NCBI GenBank assembly: GCA_018266105.1
Contig: JAFEBA010000068.1
Location: 1-50,467, forward strand
DNA: 50,467 nt
Direction: 5' to 3'
From: a bacterium
GTDB taxonomy: Bacteria > Vulcanimicrobiota > Xenobia > Xenobiales > JADMJV01
Shown here piece by piece: positions 1-8,464 of the stretch. Under the pieces are notes generated by a model, which saw only the letters and a list, made by a program, of their open reading frames with translations, was not told where the DNA came from and ran no database searches. The position numbers and the translations under genes were made by a program. Position 1 is the first letter of the stretch. Every line of letters begins with the position of its first letter.

Positions 1-2
1 AT

Positions 3-1520
3 ATGGTCTTCTGGACAACCGGGGAGGTAGTCGCCAATCAAGCGGCCGCCAATGGTGGCTACCGGCTGGTGGTGGCCTCGCGAGTCACTTACCAGGGTCC
101 CCCTCCGACTAATCTTACCGCGGTCAGCAATGCTTACACCGTCACCGTCTCCACTCAGGGTCAGGTGGAAGTGGTTGCAGGCTTACTGGATGGCGACCCG
201 ACGCTGATAAAACCCTCCGGAACCCTGCCCCGTGCCACCCAGGTGGCGCTGACACCCAATATCCAGCGCCTGCCCAACCGACCTCCCGAACTGGTGGACC
301 CCAAGCTGGTCATCGATCCGGCTCCAGATCGCCAGACCATCCCGGTGGTGGTGCCCACCGGTAATCCAGCCGTAACGGTTCGCTCGGATGACACCGTCTC
401 CCTAACCTTCTTCGCCCGCGACCCGGACGGCGACCAGCTGGCCGCCAGTTGGGAGGCGGCCTGCCTCAACAAGCCAGACATGGATGGAGGTCGTTGGACC
501 GTTCCCTCAACCCGGATGCGTTGGGACTACCAGCGCAAAGCCTGGTATCGCAAGGGTATCTGGTCTCCGCCGGCCGAAGCCCTTCCCAACGACCGCTTCC
601 GACTTTACTGCCACATTCAGGACGGTCGAGGCGGCGAACTCACGCCCTCCGCCTCCACCGCCATCGGCTATCCCGGCGCCACCACCGACGGGGTGGATGT
701 GACCATCATTCCCACCTTGAGGCTGGCCTACAAGGACGGGGGCGGTGGCCTATCGGTGGCCAATTTCGATGGTTCCGGAACGACGACGGTTCTGAACAGC
801 TCGCGTCTCAACGCGGGCACCCCCTCGGACATGAGCTGGTCCACCAGTCGCCACGGCCTGCTCTATCGCAAGGACAGCAAGCCTTACTTTGTAAACCAGC
901 TGGATGGGTCGGCCCCCAGCCAGGTTGGCAAAGGCACTCTCTTCGGCCCCAACCTGAAAGGGCTCACCATCCAGGCGGACAAGCTTTATGGAGTGGTGGA
1001 CGCGGGGGGCTCGTTCAAAGTCCAATGGATGCCTGCTCCACCCGTCGGGGGAAATCAGGTCACCACCAACTTGCTCACCATCACCGGAACCGGCCCGCTG
1101 GAGGGACTGATCTCCAGTTCCTCCCAAAAGGCTCTCATCTCAACCGACGGCAACGGAAAGTTTGCACTGGTCTGGCTCAAGCCCGCCACCCCTACCTTCA
1201 GCGTCGTCAACGGCCCCCCCCTGCGTTCCATCGCCTTGAGCCCGGATAATACTCTCATCTACGGACTGGCCGCCGACGGCAGTCTCCAGTCCTGCCCAAT
1301 CGACCTTAACGGCAGCAATCAGACCGCCAGCCTGCATCCCACGGGAATACAGACCCTGGTGCCTGGTCCCGGCAATCGACTTCCCAGCCTATCACCCAAC
1401 GGCAGCTTTCTGGTCTACCAGGACAGCAATGGAGAAGCGCAGTTACTCAACCTGAGCAAATCCCAGAGCGCTCCTCTGAACGTCAACAATTACACGGATA
1501 TGGTCTGGAGTCAGGAGTGA
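3..1520 (+). CDS. Large Ig-like/beta-propeller surface protein (5' end outside window)
   Basis: The frame is open to the left edge, so this is probably the C-terminal part of a longer protein; the ATG at 3 need not be the start. Residues 1-240 look like Ig/PKD-type beta domains, including an acidic stretch (FFARDPDGDQ) typical of extracellular repeats. Residues 240-505 contain repeated motifs such as LSPDNTLIYG and LSPNGSFLVYQDSNG that resemble TolB/WD40-like propeller blades. The stop overlaps the GTG start of the next gene, so it is co-transcribed with three pseudopilin genes. I infer an exported or pilus-associated protein, for example a large adhesin or tip-like component. No enzymatic motif is visible and the exact family is not recognised. 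Confidence 0.7.
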   Translation: MVFWTTGEVVANQAAANGGYRLVVASRVTYQGPPPTNLTAVSNAYTVTVSTQGQVEVVAGLLDGDPTLIKPSGTLPRATQVALTPNIQRLPNRPPELVDPKLVIDPAPDRQTIPVVVPTGNPAVTVRSDDTVSLTFFARDPDGDQLAASWEAACLNKPDMDGGRWTVPSTRMRWDYQRKAWYRKGIWSPPAEALPNDRFRLYCHIQDGRGGELTPSASTAIGYPGATTDGVDVTIIPTLRLAYKDGGGGLSVANFDGSGTTTVLNSSRLNAGTPSDMSWSTSRHGLLYRKDSKPYFVNQLDGSAPSQVGKGTLFGPNLKGLTIQADKLYGVVDAGGSFKVQWMPAPPVGGNQVTTNLLTITGTGPLEGLISSSSQKALISTDGNGKFALVWLKPATPTFSVVNGPPLRSIALSPDNTLIYGLAADGSLQSCPIDLNGSNQTASLHPTGIQTLVPGPGNRLPSLSPNGSFLVYQDSNGEAQLLNLSKSQSAPLNVNNYTDMVWSQE

Positions 1521-2260
1521 GATCAAGGGGTCTGTCTCTCCTGGAAGCCATTATCTCCATCTTCATCCTGACGGGAGGCTCGCTGGCCTGCTTCACTCTG
1601 CTCCTGCAGGCTTTCCGCTACCAAGGCCGCACCCAGCACGTCAGTGACGCCACCATCGCCGGAGAGCAGATGATGGAAAGTCTGCGGCGCTGGGCCCTGG
1701 ACCCGGCCAACTTTGATAACCAATGGAAGATCTACAGCGACCAGGACCTGCCCTCCATCAATCCGCCCGGCTTCACCTGTCATCTGACCGTCTCCCCACT
1801 CAAAGCGCCCGGTGACGTGTTGACCCCTTGTTTTCGCCTGGTCACCATCGAGGTGCGCGACAGTCAGCGGGTGGTGACGCGACTCACCGGCCAGATCGGT
1901 TCTCCCCTGCGTAAGCCAGAAGGCGTCCAGATCTTTCCCGCCCAATCTGTCCGACTTCAGCCCGATCAGCAAACTCAGTTCTGGGCCTACCTGCTGGACA
2001 CAAATTCCAAGCCCATCCCGGGCGTAAGTTTCAACTGGACTTTGCTGCCCGAGGGCCCCCCCGAGGTGCCTGGTGACGGCACCGTGGAAAGGGCCGGGGC
2101 CGATCGGGTCACTCTCACGCATCTGGTCTATGGCCCCACTCCGCCCGACCCCAACAAGCTCTATACCCCCGGGAAAGTCAGAGTCCACGCGTCCTGCCGC
2201 TACCGAGCTTCAATCTATGAGGCCGACTCGGCCCTGGTGGAGCTGCTCCCCCCGCCGTGA
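1517..2260 (+). CDS. Type IV pilin-like prepilin (PilV/GspI-like)
   Basis: The N-terminus reads MRSRGLSLLEAIISIFIL: a short basic leader, Gly at -1, a residue in the Phe position and Glu at +5, then about 20 hydrophobic residues. That is the signature of a substrate of prepilin peptidase. The globular part (residues 45-247) is unusually long for a minor pilin and ends in a region resembling an Ig-like domain (around residues 145-247). The GTG start overlaps the upstream stop (GTGA), and the stop overlaps the next GTG, so translation is probably coupled. Role inferred: minor pseudopilin of a type IV pilus or type II secretion-like machine. Confidence 0.8.
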   Translation: MRSRGLSLLEAIISIFILTGGSLACFTLLLQAFRYQGRTQHVSDATIAGEQMMESLRRWALDPANFDNQWKIYSDQDLPSINPPGFTCHLTVSPLKAPGDVLTPCFRLVTIEVRDSQRVVTRLTGQIGSPLRKPEGVQIFPAQSVRLQPDQQTQFWAYLLDTNSKPIPGVSFNWTLLPEGPPEVPGDGTVERAGADRVTLTHLVYGPTPPDPNKLYTPGKVRVHASCRYRASIYEADSALVELLPPP

Positions 2261-2811
2261 GAAGAACGTCGGCATTTACGCTGTTGGAAAGCCTGGTCAG
2301 TCTGGGCATGTTTTTGATGGTCATGGCCCTGATGGCCAGCCTCATGAACGCAGCCACCATCGCCGACAGATTCTTGGGAGCCAAGGACCGCATTCAGGAA
2401 GTGGCTGTCTCCTGCCTTTACCGAATGGCTTACGAGGCTCGCAGCGCCAACAAATGGCTGGAACCCGCCGCCGGCTCCTCTCCACGCCTGCTGATTCAAA
2501 CTCCCGACTGGCTGCTGGAGAGCAGTGAATTCCCGGTGTCACCCAGTCCCTTCCCCAGCACCTGGGACCCGCAGGATCCGGCCTATCAGATCACTGTGGA
2601 ATATGCGATCAACGCCGGCCAACTGGTCCGCACTCTAAAGGCCGGGGCAGAAAGCTGGGCCACTCCCCTGCTGCGTGACTGTCAGGGGCTGCAGGTGACT
2701 CGCCCCGACCGCAACACCGCCAGTATCGCACTGACCATACTGGCCAACGGGCAATCCAAAAAAATTTGGTTGACCTTCTGGCTGCCGGAAGAAGCCTGGA
2801 AAGCTCGATGA
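2257..2811 (+). CDS. Type IV pilin-like prepilin (PilW/GspJ-like)
   Basis: The N-terminus has the prepilin methylation motif: a short basic leader followed by AFTLLESLVSLGMF, with Glu at +5 and a hydrophobic helix to about residue 35. The residue before the cleavage site reads as Ala rather than Gly; Ala is tolerated in some prepilins. The remaining 150 residues form a globular pseudopilin-type domain of normal length. It starts with GTG overlapping the preceding stop and its own stop overlaps the next ATG (ATGA), so it belongs to a tightly coupled pilin operon. PilW or GspJ is the likely position in the complex, judged from gene order and size. Confidence 0.78.
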   Translation: MRRTSAFTLLESLVSLGMFLMVMALMASLMNAATIADRFLGAKDRIQEVAVSCLYRMAYEARSANKWLEPAAGSSPRLLIQTPDWLLESSEFPVSPSPFPSTWDPQDPAYQITVEYAINAGQLVRTLKAGAESWATPLLRDCQGLQVTRPDRNTASIALTILANGQSKKIWLTFWLPEEAWKAR

Positions 2812-3266
2812 GACGCGCCTTTATCGTTCCCGCCCTGCTGGTGGTGGCCATCTTTATGGTGCTCTGTGTGGGTTTGCTGAGCCGACAGCCGATGCGCAAT
2901 CTGGGCGCAATGCAGTCTCAATATCAGGTGCAGGCTCGCCAGGTGGCCCTGGCCGGGATTGAAGAAGCCCGCCTGCGTCTGGCCGGAGATAGCGCTCAGA
3001 CCTTAACCAACACGACCTTTTCGCGTGACCTCAGCGAAGCCGGCGGGGCTCCCGTCGGCTCTTACCTGGTCAACATCGACAGCAGCTGGTGCGAAGAACC
3101 CTTCTGCGTGTTGCGAGTGGAAAGTGAGGGGTTCTACGGCGCGGCCATCAAGCCTCAAGCTCGCTACGTCTTGCGCGTCACCCTGGATGTGCGTCCAGAG
3201 CTGGCTCCCAACAAGCTCAATCCAGATTACCTGCAGCTTTTACGCTGGCAGGAATCCGTGCCCTGA
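2808..3266 (+). CDS. PilX/GspK-like minor pilin component
   Basis: Starts at the ATG overlapping the preceding stop (ATGA); this choice puts the hydrophobic segment IVPALLVVAIFMVLCVGLL directly after a short basic leader. The 152-residue protein lacks the canonical G-F-T-L-x-E motif, but its transmembrane start, the following helical region (QARQVALAGIEEARLRLA) and its place last in a pilin operon match PilX/GspK-type proteins, many of which also have a weak prepilin motif. Inferred role: a minor component at the tip of the pseudopilus. The gene ends 7 bp before a convergent hydrolase gene. Confidence 0.65.
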   Translation: MRRAFIVPALLVVAIFMVLCVGLLSRQPMRNLGAMQSQYQVQARQVALAGIEEARLRLAGDSAQTLTNTTFSRDLSEAGGAPVGSYLVNIDSSWCEEPFCVLRVESEGFYGAAIKPQARYVLRVTLDVRPELAPNKLNPDYLQLLRWQESVP

Positions 3267-3273
3267 AAGCTGT

Positions 3274-4017
3274 TCAGGCGAAGTCCAGGCCAGCCAAAAG
3301 TCCGAAATGGTCGCTGGGGTAGCGGCCCTCCCAGCGATCGGCCAGACGCTGGCAAAACTCCACCGTAATCTCAGGGCTGGTGAGAATGTAGTCGATGGGC
3401 GATCCCTTGGGCAGTCCGGAAAACCCGTGAAAAGTGCCTTCCTCGTCCGAACCGTGGACCACAAAAGCATCCTGCAGTCCGGTCAGAGCGGGAAAGTGCT
3501 CAAAGGCTTTCTGCTCATTGAAATCCCCCAGCACCAGCGCTGGCTGGGCCGATTGGGATATGCGCGCACAGACCAGTTCAATCGATTTCTGCCGAGCCAG
3601 CTTGCCGATGTGGTCCAGATGCACATTGTAAATCTGAATCGGCGGGAACTCTTCAGCTTTCAGCACCACCCGATTGCAAATGCGAGGGCAGGCGGCATCC
3701 CAAGCCAGACCTGACTGCTGGGGGTCCGGAGCCAGATAAAACGTCTCCTGTTCAAGGGCCTGAAAACGAGAGGCATTCCAGAACACATAACAGCCTTCAC
3801 CTTCCCCACCCGGCTCCCGACCGCGACCGCTCCAGGCATAGCCAGGCAACATCGCGATCAAGTCGCGACGCTGATGCGCCAGCACTTCCTGAAAGGCCAG
3901 GATATCTGCGGCATAGTCCTGCAACAGGCGCGCCACCAAGGCCTTGCGGTGGCTCCAATCGTTGATGCCATCGGAAGCCACGTCGATTCTCAAGTTCTGG
4001 GTCAACACAGTGAACAT
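3274..4017 (-). CDS. Endonuclease/exonuclease/phosphatase family hydrolase
   Basis: A 247-residue single-domain protein with the full set of metal-hydrolase motifs of the EEP (DNase I-like) superfamily. These are an N-terminal Asn (LTQNLR), a metal-binding Glu (LAFQEVL), a catalytic His (NVHLDH), the D-x-N motif (LGDFN), and the C-terminal SDHFGL with Asp-His. It has no signal peptide, so it acts in the cytoplasm if this start is right. The substrate cannot be told from sequence: nucleic acid, a phosphoester lipid or a sugar phosphate are all possible in this family. It is convergent with the pilin operon and divergent from the TPR gene. Confidence 0.85.
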   Translation of the reverse strand: MFTVLTQNLRIDVASDGINDWSHRKALVARLLQDYAADILAFQEVLAHQRRDLIAMLPGYAWSGRGREPGGEGEGCYVFWNASRFQALEQETFYLAPDPQQSGLAWDAACPRICNRVVLKAEEFPPIQIYNVHLDHIGKLARQKSIELVCARISQSAQPALVLGDFNEQKAFEHFPALTGLQDAFVVHGSDEEGTFHGFSGLPKGSPIDYILTSPEITVEFCQRLADRWEGRYPSDHFGLLAGLDFA

Positions 4018-4071
4018 ATCTTCTAGTTACGGCCCGCGCGCCCAGGCTCCCCCAAAGCGACCATCAGCTTT

Positions 4072-5097
4072 TTGTATGCGCCCAGGCAAGCCGGCCCGGA
4101 CCGCGAAACGCCAGGAGTGATCGCCCGCGCGCTTTTCAGCTTTTGGTTCGTAATTTTGACCATATCCGTGATGCGAGGAAACTTTCCGCAAGCAGCCGAT
4201 TTAGGCTTGAAATCCCTTTTGTGTTTTCTACTTTACGTGGGTCTGGTGGTCCTGGTCTCGCTGGGCAGCCAGCTGCAGCTCCGTTCCAATCCTGCCCGAG
4301 CCGATCGGCTGGCCAGCTGGCTGGGCTGGCTGGTGCCCGGCCAGAACTACCGGGTCACTCGATTGGCCATCCACAGGGACAACTTCGAGCGGGCCGACCA
4401 GATCTGGGAAGGTGTTCGCGATCAGCTGCCTCAATTGCCGGCCGGCACAGCCCTGGCTCTGGCTGCCAATTACTCGGCTTCATTGTCCGCGCGCGGACAG
4501 TATCGCAAAGCCCTCGAGCTCTTAAAACCGCTGGATGCGACCAAGGCCTCAGGTAGCTATCGGGTCTTCCAGGCCCTGTACTGGTTGAACCGCGCCTATT
4601 ACCATTTTCAGCTGGGAGAACTGGCGGAGGCACGGGATTGTCTGCGCGCAGGGGAAAAGGTTAAATTCAAAAGCCCGCCTCTGCGCGAACGACTGGAGGG
4701 TCTGCACATTTTGTTGACTTTTGAATCCGGGGATCAAGACGAAACCCTTCGCCTGCTGCGCCAGCGCAAAGACCGGCACAGCTTTTCCGCCCTTTTGCTG
4801 GCCCAACTGGGTCAGCAAAAGGAGGCGGCCGAGCGATTGCCCGACTGCCAAAGCCATCTTGAACCCGGCGAGCGTTGCTACAACCATCTGGCCCGCATGT
4901 GGCTGGCCAGTCAGCCGGAAGTCAAGCGCGCCGAATTGGAACAGGCTTCACAAACCAAATGCATGGCGGGCCTGGTGGCCTGGCAGGGGCTGGCTTGCCT
5001 GCACGAAAGCGGCTACCTTGAGCTGGCCCGCGCTCGGGATCCCGAAAGCATTTGGACCCACCGCGCCGAACGGGCTGCCTCGGGAGGCCCGGCCTGA
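4072..5097 (+). CDS. TPR-containing membrane protein
   Basis: Two hydrophobic segments lie near the N-terminus (about residues 20-36 and 44-66), followed by a soluble alpha-helical region. Repeated pairs such as NFERADQIWEGV, GQYRKALELLKPL and GELAEARDCLRAG are typical TPR repeats. Function is probably protein-protein interaction at the membrane. No Shine-Dalgarno precedes the ATG at 4072; GTG at 4117 and ATG at 4171 are alternative starts, the latter losing the first membrane segment. The stop overlaps the start of the amidohydrolase (TGATG), so the two are translationally coupled. No enzymatic motif is seen. Confidence 0.7.
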   Translation: MYAPRQAGPDRETPGVIARALFSFWFVILTISVMRGNFPQAADLGLKSLLCFLLYVGLVVLVSLGSQLQLRSNPARADRLASWLGWLVPGQNYRVTRLAIHRDNFERADQIWEGVRDQLPQLPAGTALALAANYSASLSARGQYRKALELLKPLDATKASGSYRVFQALYWLNRAYYHFQLGELAEARDCLRAGEKVKFKSPPLRERLEGLHILLTFESGDQDETLRLLRQRKDRHSFSALLLAQLGQQKEAAERLPDCQSHLEPGERCYNHLARMWLASQPEVKRAELEQASQTKCMAGLVAWQGLACLHESGYLELARARDPESIWTHRAERAASGGPA

Positions 5098-6338
5098 TGC
5101 GCCGCCTGCTGCTGAGCCTGGCTCTGAGCTTACCCCTGGCTGCCGAACCGTTGGAGCTCTATCGGTGGTTCCACGCTCATCCCGAGCTATCCAATCAGGA
5201 AAAGCAAACCGCTGCTCGCCTGGCTCAGGAGCTGCGTCAACTGGGACTGGAAGTCGAGGAAGGCATCGGCGGAACCGGCATCATGGCCATCTTGCGAGGG
5301 AAGCCAGGTGGGCCGGTGGTCCTGTATCGAGCGGATATGGACGCATTGCCGGTCCAGGAAGCAACCGGACTGGTCTATGCCAGCCAGGTAGCTGGTGTGA
5401 TGCACGCTTGCGGGCACGACCTGCACATGGCCTGCGCCGTGAGCGCACTGGGCCAACTTTCAAAGAAACGCGACCAATGGAGCGGCAGCATTGTCTTTGT
5501 GGGCCAGCCGGCCGAGGAAGTGGGCGCCGGAGCCCGGCAAATGCTGGCCGACCCACGCTTTCAGCAAGTGCTGAAAAAGGCGGGAGGAACGCCGCGCCTG
5601 GCTCTGGCGCTGCACGATAGCGCCACTTTGGCCGTGGGTCAGGTCTCTCTGAGCGATGGCTACATCAACGCGAATGTGGATTCGGTGGACATCGTGGTGC
5701 ATGGTCTGGGCGGCCATGGAGCCCACCCTGACAGCGCCGTGGACCCAATCGTGATGGCCTCGGAAATCGTCATGAGTTTGCAGACCATCATCAGCCGGCG
5801 CCTGGAGCCAGGAGCCAAAGCCGTCATTACGGTGGGTAAATTCGTGGCCGGCAACAAACACAATATCATTCCCCCCAAGGCTGAGCTGGCTCTGACCGTG
5901 CGCTCCTACGACGAGCCCACCCGGCAAAAACTGCTGTCCGAAATCCGCCACGTCACCCAGAGCGTGGCCGCCGCCTATCACGCTCCCCAACCACCTGAAG
6001 TCAAAGTGGATGAAGTCGACTTTGTTCCCTCCGTCTACAACGATCCGGCCTGGACCCTAAGACTGGTCCGGGTGCTGGAGAAGAGGCTGGGCAAAAACAA
6101 CCTGATCCAACAATCCCCGAGCATGGGGGGCGAGGACTTCTCCGAGTTTTCCCGCCGTCTCAAGATTCCAGGCGTGATGTTCAGCCTGGGAGCGGTCGAT
6201 CCGGCCCTGGTTCAGAAAGGCGGTGCCCTGCCCGGACTGCACTCCGACCGCTTTGCACCGGACGCAGGGCCGGCCATCAAGGTCGGGGCGCAACTGGTGG
6301 AAGACTGCCTGCTGGAGAGCCTGCAGCCCGGACCCTAG
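5097..6338 (+). CDS. Exported M20-family amidohydrolase
   Basis: This 413-residue protein starts at the ATG overlapping the TPR stop and begins with a Sec-type signal peptide (MRRLLLSLALSLPLAAEP). It carries the M20D amidohydrolase set: WFHAHPELS, YRADMDALP, the metal motif HACGHD, QPAEE, the dimerisation-domain GGHGAHP and a C-terminal GGEDFSEF, with GLHSDRF near the end. Relatives hydrolyse N-acyl amino acids such as hippurate or IAA conjugates, releasing the amino acid. Substrate is not predictable here. The signal peptide suggests a periplasmic scavenging role. Overlap with the TPR gene implies co-expression. Confidence 0.88.
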   Translation: MRRLLLSLALSLPLAAEPLELYRWFHAHPELSNQEKQTAARLAQELRQLGLEVEEGIGGTGIMAILRGKPGGPVVLYRADMDALPVQEATGLVYASQVAGVMHACGHDLHMACAVSALGQLSKKRDQWSGSIVFVGQPAEEVGAGARQMLADPRFQQVLKKAGGTPRLALALHDSATLAVGQVSLSDGYINANVDSVDIVVHGLGGHGAHPDSAVDPIVMASEIVMSLQTIISRRLEPGAKAVITVGKFVAGNKHNIIPPKAELALTVRSYDEPTRQKLLSEIRHVTQSVAAAYHAPQPPEVKVDEVDFVPSVYNDPAWTLRLVRVLEKRLGKNNLIQQSPSMGGEDFSEFSRRLKIPGVMFSLGAVDPALVQKGGALPGLHSDRFAPDAGPAIKVGAQLVEDCLLESLQPGP

Positions 6339-6349
6339 CGATCATCCTA

Positions 6350-7603
6350 TCAAGGCGCACCGAATTCTCCGGTGGCCGAGCCGGCTGAACCGTCCAGGGC
6401 CTGGACCAGCTCCTGAGCGGCCCGGGCCATGTCGGGAAAACGCCGCAGTGGCTCCTTGGCCAGCAGTCGCATCAAAACCAGCTCCAGCTCTTTAGCTATG
6501 GGCACAAATCGGCTCGGCAACTCGGGAGCTCGATGCAGGTGGGCGGCCAGAATCTCGGCCACGTCGCTGGATTCGAAGGGACAATGTCCGGTCAGAGCCT
6601 CGTACAGAGTGACTCCCAAGGAATACTGGTCGGACTGTCTTTCCTGCCGATGAGAGGGTCCCCCGATCCGCTCCGGAGCCAGATAGCGGGGGGTTCCGAA
6701 GAACTTGCCTTCCAGAGTGACCTGAGGCCCATTGACGCGCCGGGCGATGCCGAAATCCAGCACCTTGAGTTTGCCATCCAGGGTCATAAAGAGATTTTCG
6801 GGCTTGACGTCGCGATGCATGATGCCCAACTCGTGGGCGTAGTGGAGGGCCTTCATGGCCGGCACGAACCAGTCCGCGACCTCCTGCAGATCCAGCCGTC
6901 CCTGACGCAAGCGCTGCTCCAGGGTCTGGCCCCGCAGTAGCTCCATGGCCATATAGCCGTGTCCATCCACCAGTCCGGCCGAATCAATACGAACGACATG
7001 AGGATGAATCATCCGCGCCATGGTCTCGCACTCGATCAAGAACCTCTGCTTTTGTTCGTCCGTCACCACCGAGAGGACCTTGATGGCGCGCTTGTGGCCG
7101 GTCTGGTTGTGATAGCCAGCGTAGACCACTCCGATGCCCCCCTGACCCAGCCGCTCTTCCAGCTTGAAGGGCCCGATGGACTCGATCAGGCCTGCGATTG
7201 CGGCGTCCTTTCGATCAAGTTCGGCGCTCAGAGAATCCTGCAAATCGCGCATCCGCTGACTGAGCTGTCGAGTCAAACCGCGAATCAAAGCCGGCCGCTG
7301 AGACAGCAGACTTTCGAACTCGCTTGTCTCCAGAGTCAGGGCCTGAACTTCGGTGAGAGCCACAGCCGTGGCCGAACGACCGAGTCCATCCAAAACAGCC
7401 ATCTCCCCAATGACTTCACCCCGGCCGCGCAGATTCAAACGGCGGCGACGACCGCGAGTCTCAGCGTAAATCTCGATCAGGCCGCGCCGAATTAAAAACA
7501 CCCGATCCCCAGGCTCGCCCTGGCTGAAGATGACCTGACCGGCCCGGTAGCTGACTTTGGAGGCGCGCGCCCTTAACGCTTTCAGCTCGGCCAGAGGCCA
7601 CAT
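6350..7603 (-). CDS. Ser/Thr protein kinase with N-terminal cyclic-nucleotide-binding domain
   Basis: Residues 8-115 form a cNMP-binding domain. Its phosphate-binding cassette reads GEMAVLDGLGRSA, keeping the Glu (67) and Arg (76) that contact cyclic nucleotide in CRP-like proteins. A short helical linker leads into a complete Hanks-type kinase (about 145-405): glycine loop LGQGGIGVVY, Lys175, HRDVKPEN with catalytic Asp265, DFG at 283 and an APE motif. There is no C-terminal membrane segment, so the kinase is cytoplasmic. The ATG overlaps the stop of the upstream FHA gene by one base, so the two are coupled. I infer a kinase controlled by a second messenger, with the FHA protein as a likely partner or substrate. 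Confidence 0.9.
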   Translation of the reverse strand: MWPLAELKALRARASKVSYRAGQVIFSQGEPGDRVFLIRRGLIEIYAETRGRRRRLNLRGRGEVIGEMAVLDGLGRSATAVALTEVQALTLETSEFESLLSQRPALIRGLTRQLSQRMRDLQDSLSAELDRKDAAIAGLIESIGPFKLEERLGQGGIGVVYAGYHNQTGHKRAIKVLSVVTDEQKQRFLIECETMARMIHPHVVRIDSAGLVDGHGYMAMELLRGQTLEQRLRQGRLDLQEVADWFVPAMKALHYAHELGIMHRDVKPENLFMTLDGKLKVLDFGIARRVNGPQVTLEGKFFGTPRYLAPERIGGPSHRQERQSDQYSLGVTLYEALTGHCPFESSDVAEILAAHLHRAPELPSRFVPIAKELELVLMRLLAKEPLRRFPDMARAAQELVQALDGSAGSATGEFGAP

Positions 7604-8406
7604 TACCGTTTGGTGGCCTTGAGCAACAATTTTTCGGCGTTCGGGCAGGCCTGGTCGCGACTGTAGGCCACACCCACAAAGAAATTGGCCTCGCTGAAGT
7701 CCTCACGCAGATGGCGTCCCAGTTGCTCCAGCAACTTCTCGACTTCGGCCCGGTTCTGGTAACTCATGCTCTGGGCAAAAATGCGGGATGAGATGCGGGC
7801 GGTGAGAGTGCCCGGCCGTTTGGCGCTCTCCAGATAAGCATAGAGGTCCTGAATCCGGTGCTCCTCTTTGCCCTGTGGAAATCCATTCCATTGCACCGTA
7901 ATGAGGGCCACGTCAAAGCTGCGGCGTTGACCCATTTCCAATTGGACTTGAAGCATTTCCTCAAAAAACTCGCCCGTCATGGCTCCGGTGGCCAGGTCCC
8001 GCGAGCGACTGGCGCTGAGGCTGGAGAGGGCGTGGGCCTCGTCCACCTGTAAGAGGCGGAAGCAGAAAACCAGATTGGGCCCCAGAGCCACCCGATCCCC
8101 GTCTTGCAGTAGCATAAACTCTTGCTGGAAGCCGTTCACAAATAAGCCGTTGGTGGAACGCAAATCGGTGATGCAGTACTGGCCGCCGGGGCGGCGCTCG
8201 ATCTGAGCGTGAATGCGGCTCACACCCTCCACCTGAAAGCGTAAATCGCAGCTTTCGTCACGCCCGATGCGAATCTGGTCCGCGTCCAACAGGACCAGTT
8301 TGCCAGGGTTCTCAGAAATGAGCAGGCTGATCGCCCCCACCTGGGGATAGCGCGTGGAGCGCTCGGCGATGTCGCGATAGTCAAACTCCTGGGTATTCTC
8401 GGACAT
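7603..8406 (-). CDS. FHA domain protein with degenerate GGDEF-like domain
   Basis: Start chosen at the ATG giving MSENTQEF; an upstream in-frame start would add 24 residues reaching into the divergent region. Residues 25-115 are an FHA domain: IRIGRD, VSRIHA (Ser63, His66) and DLRSTNGLFVNG, the conserved phosphothreonine-binding residues. Residues 135-267 align by pattern to a GGDEF fold (ATGAMTGEFFEE at its start, FFVGVAYS and AEKLLLKATK near the end). The GGDEF signature itself is replaced by a stretch reading ISSRIFAQ, so cyclase activity is not expected. The stop overlaps the kinase start. Probable role: phosphothreonine-dependent adaptor of the neighbouring kinase. Confidence 0.85.
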   Translation of the reverse strand: MSENTQEFDYRDIAERSTRYPQVGAISLLISENPGKLVLLDADQIRIGRDESCDLRFQVEGVSRIHAQIERRPGGQYCITDLRSTNGLFVNGFQQEFMLLQDGDRVALGPNLVFCFRLLQVDEAHALSSLSASRSRDLATGAMTGEFFEEMLQVQLEMGQRRSFDVALITVQWNGFPQGKEEHRIQDLYAYLESAKRPGTLTARISSRIFAQSMSYQNRAEVEKLLEQLGRHLREDFSEANFFVGVAYSRDQACPNAEKLLLKATKR

Positions 8407-8444
8407 AAAGTGATTGTTGCCAATCTTCGCGGAATAACCTGCTA

Positions 8445-8453
8445 TGCTATAGT
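8445..8453 (+). promoter_or_regulatory. Possible extended -10 promoter element
   Basis: TGCTATAGT matches an extended -10 element (TG-n-TATAAT-like) in the short gap between the divergent FHA and acetyltransferase-like genes. No good -35 is seen at 17 bp. If used, the transcript would start about 8 to 10 bp downstream, close to the TTG candidates at 8465 and 8480. Confidence 0.25.
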
Positions 8454-8464
8454 GAGTCCATGAG

